NCBI GenBank assembly: GCA_001655205.1
Contig: LPNZ01004093.1
Span: forward strand, 1 to 22,643
Reading direction: 5' to 3'
DNA: 22,643 bases
DNA from: Lenisia limosa
Taxonomy: Eukaryota > Breviatea
Shown here: piece after piece, positions 17,952 through 22,643 of the stretch
Layout of the letters: every line of letters starts with the position of its first letter
How positions within the stretch are numbered: position 1 is the first letter of the stretch
Made by a program: the position numbers and the translations under genes
The notes under the pieces: generated by a model
What the model was told of the DNA's origin: nothing
The model's database searches: none
What the model saw: the letters and a program-made list of their open reading frames with translations, nothing else

Positions 17952-20900
17952 GGCCTCTATGGCCTTTGCCAGCGGCAAAACCCCTCTCACAAACCGTATG
18001 TTTGCAAAACAATCTGAATCGGATCAATTAACGGCCCCTACCGAGGTTGGTCTTTATCGGATCAAGTTGTATTTTCTCACCCCTCTTCTAGCCGTGTTAT
18101 CTCGACGCCATAGATGGCAACACCGCTGCTGCACATGTTGCCTACCACATGGCTGATGCGTAGGAGGCTTACAGTTAGACAAAATAATTCATCCGCTTTT
18201 TTATTCTTGTTCAAAATGAGCCACAGATGAGCACATCTTTCTTCACTTCTAGACAACTCGTATTCAGGCTTTAATAGTGGTAAATCTCAAATATTCCTGA
18301 CGTTGAATTTTCCGGTGTTCATTTCCAGTTTTCCAAGCGTTTATATTGATCCAGCTCCTTTATCTACCCGATTACACCTTCATCTCCGATGGGAGAGCAC
18401 GTTGAAAAGCTTTCTGCAGGTATAGTTGTTGCACTTGGTCATTTTTTATTTTTTTAGGAGGTGAAAAGAACATCTTCGGTGACACACATACTGTCAGAAT
18501 GCTCCAGGTTTGTGATATAGGCGCCGGCTTGCTTACCGAGTAGTCCGAAGCTGGAGCAATTGGCGCTCTTCACGGAGCAGCAGCCTGTGGCACCTTAACG
18601 TCTTCTTATACTGCTTCTCAGTACGTTATGTTATTTTAATTGACATTCGATTGATTATTGAATTTCACCGCTCTTTGCAAAGGATCATTCATCTTTTAGG
18701 GGTCTTCTGCTTATGATCCCTAACATGTACAAAATCGCTGGTTGGTGATTCAAAACTTTGCAACCCTCTGTATTTTTTTGCGTTATTTCTATTATATTAT
18801 TTTTTGTTTCGTATATTGCTTATATTTTCTCTTTCCTTCAACCACCACTTACCATCGCTAGGTGAAATGCTGCCAACTGTTTTGCACGTGGCTGCTCGCG
18901 CCGTGTCAATGCAGGCCCTTTCCATTTNNNNNNNNNNNNNNNNNNNNNNNNNNNNNNNNNNNNNNNNNNNNNNNNNNNNNNTCCTGTTCATAGCGATTGG
19001 TGCGAATTGACATGCTTGTGGAATTCATCTATTCTTGAAGGTCTTGTCGGTACCGGTATCCCCAGTTGACTTTGCAGAGACCACTCTGACGTCATGGGAG
19101 TCCGTGCCACCGGCTGGGCATTGCTCGCTTCCGGCTCTGTGCAAGAGGTATATGTTCATCTTTGCGGGGGGTAAAAGTGTTCAATTCCATTAATATGTAT
19201 CTACTGAATGGACATGAGAATTGAATTAACCAAGTCAGGTAATGGACTTCGCCGCCATCTCGCACATGGCCTCTCTTGACACTTCCATCCCCTTCCTGCA
19301 CTTCTTCGAGGGATTCCGTCTGTCCCATGAGGTGTCTTCTATCCAATGTCTCTCGCCCGAGGCTCTCAGCGTGGGTTGGGCAGTTCATTCATAGCAGTCC
19401 GAACAAAACTTGTATAAAAACAATATTTCAATCACTTGTATTTTATGGTTGTTTATTTTGAGTTGAAAGATATCCGGTATTGTTTACTGCTGTAGTGGCT
19501 GACTGACGCCACGCAAGTTGAGGCGTATCGCGCCAACGCCTTGATGCCTGAGCGCCCTCAAGCACTTGGGCCCTCCCATCAACCCGAAACCAACTGGCAG
19601 GTTCGCTTCAAGGAGGGCTTTGGTGTTGGTGAAAGGGCTGATACTACTCTGATATAGTAGACAGTTTGCACACAGGATTTTCAAATTTCATTTAATTCTG
19701 AAACAATTTTGGAATTTTTTGGAATTTCCTCATTTTTTCTTTCATTTTCAGCTGAAATCTGAAATCTTGATTTCAATTTTCAACAAAATTACGAAATTAT
19801 TTGAAAATTGAAATTTTAAAATCCGGTTTGCAAACTAATACGTATATCTGATATGCTGTTGATTATAGGTTTGATGTACATAATGATAATGATATGATGA
19901 TACGGTAATGATGACGATTCTAAAATGATTTATGCATTTGAGTCATGTTTCAGGTCATGGAGGCTTCCAACCCATGGTACATGGCCGTCCCCTCCAAAGT
20001 GGAAAGTGCCATGAAGAAACTCGGTGAACTGACTGGCAGGTGTGATGGAGGGAAAAGGACTCCCTTTCACGGGTGAAAATGACTTTGTAGGCAATACGAG
20101 CTGTTCGACTACTACGGCGCCGAAGATGCCGATCGCGTAGTTGTTGTCATGGGTTCCGGCGGCCCCGTTGTTGAGGAGGCTGTTGATTACCTCGCTAACA
20201 AGGGAGAAAAGGTCGGCTAGGCTGAGGCGTCCTAAAAGAAGATAGCATCCAAAATATTGCAATCACGTTCTGTTTTCTAAGTAATTGCTCTGATGATCAA
20301 GGTTGGAGTTCTGAAGGTCCGTCTCTTCCGCCCTTGGGATGCTGAAAAGTTCCTCAGCAAGCTTCCCAAAACGGTAAGGCACCTCCAATGGTTTGCTGGT
20401 GTTGACTTTTCAGGTGAAAACCGTGGCAGTTCTTGACAGAACCAAGGAACCTGGTGCTTACGGTTGGTCTGCCTCCTGTGGTACCTTTTCAGATTGCATG
20501 ATATTGACAACTTACAGGAGAACCTCTCTTCCAAGACGTTGCCATGACCATGCAGCAACATGAAGTCCCCGTCAAGGTTATTGGTGGAAGGTGGGGCGCT
20601 TTGGTCTTGTTGACGGTCAAGGTTCGGAATTGCCTCAAAGGAGTTCAACCCCTCTCATGCCAAGGCAGTCTTCGAGAACATCAAGGTGAGGTGAAATTTG
20701 GCCTTCATGCTGACAACGCAGTCCTCCACTCCTCGTAACCACTTTACCGTCGGCATCAACGATGACGTCACTCACACTTCTCTTCCTGTCAAGACTATTG
20801 ACGTTCACACGTGAGCTGAACATGTGCAGAATTACTTGAAAAAACCAGAATCAGCAAAAAACAGAATTTTGAATGGGTTCATTCCTCCAGAAATTCCGAC

Positions 20901-22643
20901 TTGGAGGTGATTATGTACGGCCTCGGCTCTGACGGCTCGGTTGGTGTCGCCAAGACTCTCGCTAAACTCGCTCCTTCGGTCTCTCAAGGCAAGACGTACT
21001 CCCAGGTTGGTATTGTTGAATGTTTTCTTTTCTGTTGACACATTTAGGGCTACTTCCAATACTCCGCTGATAAGGCCAACGCATTGACCCGTTGCTACCT
21101 CAGGTGAGCCCTTTAGCTCCTGGTCAATTCACTTCTCAGGTTTGCACCATCCCCGATCAAGTCACAATACAAGGTCACTGCCCCCAACCTTGTTGTGTGC
21201 TCCAAGCTGGACTATGTCTCAAGGTATACGGGTTGCCACTATAATAATATACAACAAGTGAACTAAATTATTTGTATATTACATGACAATCATATCCATA
21301 ATAGAGACAATTAGAAATATATTATTATATTGTATCCTGCTGCTACACTCTATTGTTACTGCATAGGTATCAGCAACGCGATTTTCAATATTTTTCAATC
21401 GTACATCACACACCATATTGACCAGACAGGTTCGACCTTCTCGCTGGCCTCCGTCCTGGTGGCTCAGTGCTCCTCAACGCCCACTTCACTTCCGCTGCAG
21501 AGGCCGAGGCTGAGCTTCCCATCGAATTCAGAAGGGAACTGTCCAAAATCGGCGCCAAGCTCTATGTCGTTGATGCGTCCCGTATCTGCCGTGAATCTGG
21601 AATCCCCGGAAAGGTGAGTGAACTGCCTAAGGCATTTGCCCCTCTGATGCTTCAGGTTTCCGCTGTCCTGCAACCCGCTTTCTGCTACCTGACTAATGTT
21701 ATTGGTGACTCTAACTCGTGAGAGGGGTGCGTGTCAAAATCAACTTGTTGTTTGACGGTTTTGTTCTCATTAATTGCAGTACTCGCGACCAGCTGTTCCA
21801 CCACGTTGAGAAGGAATATGGAGGAAGAGGAGAGAAGGTTGTCAACTCCAACAAGACATGTATGGTCAATATTGTGTTCATATCCTGCGCAACTGTGATT
21901 TTGTGTAAAGCTTCCGCCATTTGAGATATCTACAGATCCTAAATGTAATTTCTCATTTCTCCATCCATATTTAACTCTCCAGGCATTGAATTGACGCAAT
22001 CGTCACTTCTCGAGATCCCGGTACCGGCGTCATGGCAAGACGACGAGGGCGAGAGCAAAGCTGAAGGCATGCATGCTCTTCAGCATGAAATGGACCCCCA
22101 TATGGCCGAGGTTTGCCCAGTTGAAAAGCTGTGCATTTATTTTTTTCGCCACCTTTTGTCTTTTTTATCTTTTAGGTTGGATTACCTTCTTTCCTCGCTC
22201 GTGGTGACGATTTGTCAGTGTCCGAACTCGGCAAGTAAGCTAAAGACTGCATCATTAATACTGTTTCATAATAATTAACATTGTTTTTAGCTTCTGTGTT
22301 GGAGGAGTTATGCCTTGTGGAACTACCAAGTGGGAGAAGAAGCGAGTCGGCGAGGCTATTCCCATCTGGTCCAAGGACGATTGCTCACAGGTTGGCTGAT
22401 CAGTAATCATCTCTATAAATGAAGCCAACTATAATTTTTTTTGCTGCAGTCTTTTTTGGGGCAGGAAGCCCATGTAGTATGTCTGGTTGCTGTTTCCGAT
22501 GCTTCCATTTTGACCAATTAGTGCTCGGAGTGCTCGTGGCAATGCCCGCATTCAGCCATCCGCCCCTTCCTGCTTACTGACGCGGAATCTGAAGAGGCCA
22601 AGAAGCTGGACACTTACACCGACTGTAGGGGGTCTGGTAGCTA
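17848..22643 (+). CDS. PFOR: Second pyruvate:ferredoxin oxidoreductase, 3'-truncated by the window (PFOR-2)
   Basis: Exons include 17848-17858, 17901-18045, 18092-18159, 18355-18419, 18458-18507, 18544-18620, 18700-18740, 18862-gap, 19078-19147, 19239-19370, 19496-19600, 19954-20039, 20091-20211, 20302-20373 and on to 22522-22624, all phase-consistent. Motifs: DGNTAAAHVAYHM, FIYPITPSSPMGEH, KNIFGDTHTVRMLQSEAGAI, GLLLMIPNMYKIAGE, HVAARAVSMQALSI, GDHSDVMGVRATGW, FTVGINDDVTH, YGLGSDGSVG and the first ferredoxin-like cluster CSQCSECSWQCP, split by an intron (22391-22521). The PITPSS Thr, QSEAG Glu and AARAV Arg that contact pyruvate and TPP in the family are kept, so the visible part looks functional. 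It differs strongly from PFOR-1 (e.g. VGVAKTLAKLAP around 20940-20970; an acidic insertion near 22038-22062). The TPP-binding C-terminal half lies beyond the window. The gap at 18928-18981 removes only a few codons. Confidence 0.93.
18928..18981. other. Assembly gap (N) at a PFOR-2 exon end
   Basis: Fifty-four N hide the end of the exon coding QALSI and the following donor. Only the codons for about Tyr/Phe-Gly before DHSDVMG are missing. Confidence 0.95.
19663..19836. repeat. 174-bp MITE-like element in a PFOR-2 intron
   Basis: The terminal 28 bases (19663-19690, starting AGTTTGCACACAGGATTTTC) match the inverse of 19809-19836 at 25 positions. The interior is AT-rich with partly self-complementary GAAATTT-type runs. 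The element fills about half of intron 19601-19953. It has no coding capacity and no clear target-site duplication, and it is a different family from the 95-bp palindromes. Confidence 0.65.

Overview
The window is nuclear DNA from an intron-dense eukaryote, most likely an anaerobic protist. Almost no gene can be read in one frame. When short open segments are joined at GT...AG boundaries, with codon phase preserved across nearly every junction, four genes emerge, all on the + strand. The introns are mostly 40-350 bp. The 5' splice sites keep little beyond GTnnG, and the 3' splice sites often carry a TRAC branch-type motif only 6-9 nt before the AG. Metamonads such as Giardia and Trichomonas have this branch-next-to-AG layout. 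Together with pyruvate:ferredoxin oxidoreductase genes carrying organelle-type presequences, it points to an intron-rich metamonad with a mitochondrion-related organelle. A free-living fornicate such as Kipferlia is one candidate. This assignment is inference. The standard genetic code fits all exons.

Layout. 1-2386 (or 2419): 3' part of a class I cyclic nucleotide phosphodiesterase domain in 11 exons; all four usual metal ligands and the nucleotide-pocket Gln/Phe are replaced, so it looks like a pseudoenzyme. 2889-9602: a long ankyrin-repeat protein of about 30 small exons, with an acidic/Ser-rich N-terminal part. It may be separate from, or continuous with, the phosphodiesterase. 9893-17596: a complete PFOR gene (PFOR-1), 41 visible exons plus coding sequence lost in one assembly gap, about 1,230 residues. 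17848-22643: a second, divergent PFOR (PFOR-2), 29 exons visible, cut by the window end inside the ferredoxin-like domain.

Both PFORs begin with Arg/Ser/Leu/Ala-rich, acid-free leaders that precede the conserved GNTAAA block, which suggests pyruvate oxidation inside an organelle. They are head-to-tail duplicates that share some intron positions but not others, so the duplication is old and introns have turned over. Neither PFOR-1's end nor anything seen of PFOR-2 shows the flavodoxin/P450-reductase fusion of pyruvate:NADP+ oxidoreductase.

Non-coding structure is rich. There is a roughly 95-bp palindromic MITE-like family in introns of both the phosphodiesterase and PFOR-1 genes, a 174-bp MITE-like element in PFOR-2, a 197-bp inverted-repeat element in the ankyrin gene, and two minisatellites that each start inside an exon and copy its splice donor. 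Seven N-runs mark assembly gaps. Only those at 12998-13229 and 18928-18981 clearly remove PFOR coding sequence; the gap at 2849-2888 abuts an exon edge, and the others lie in introns or at uncertain exon edges.
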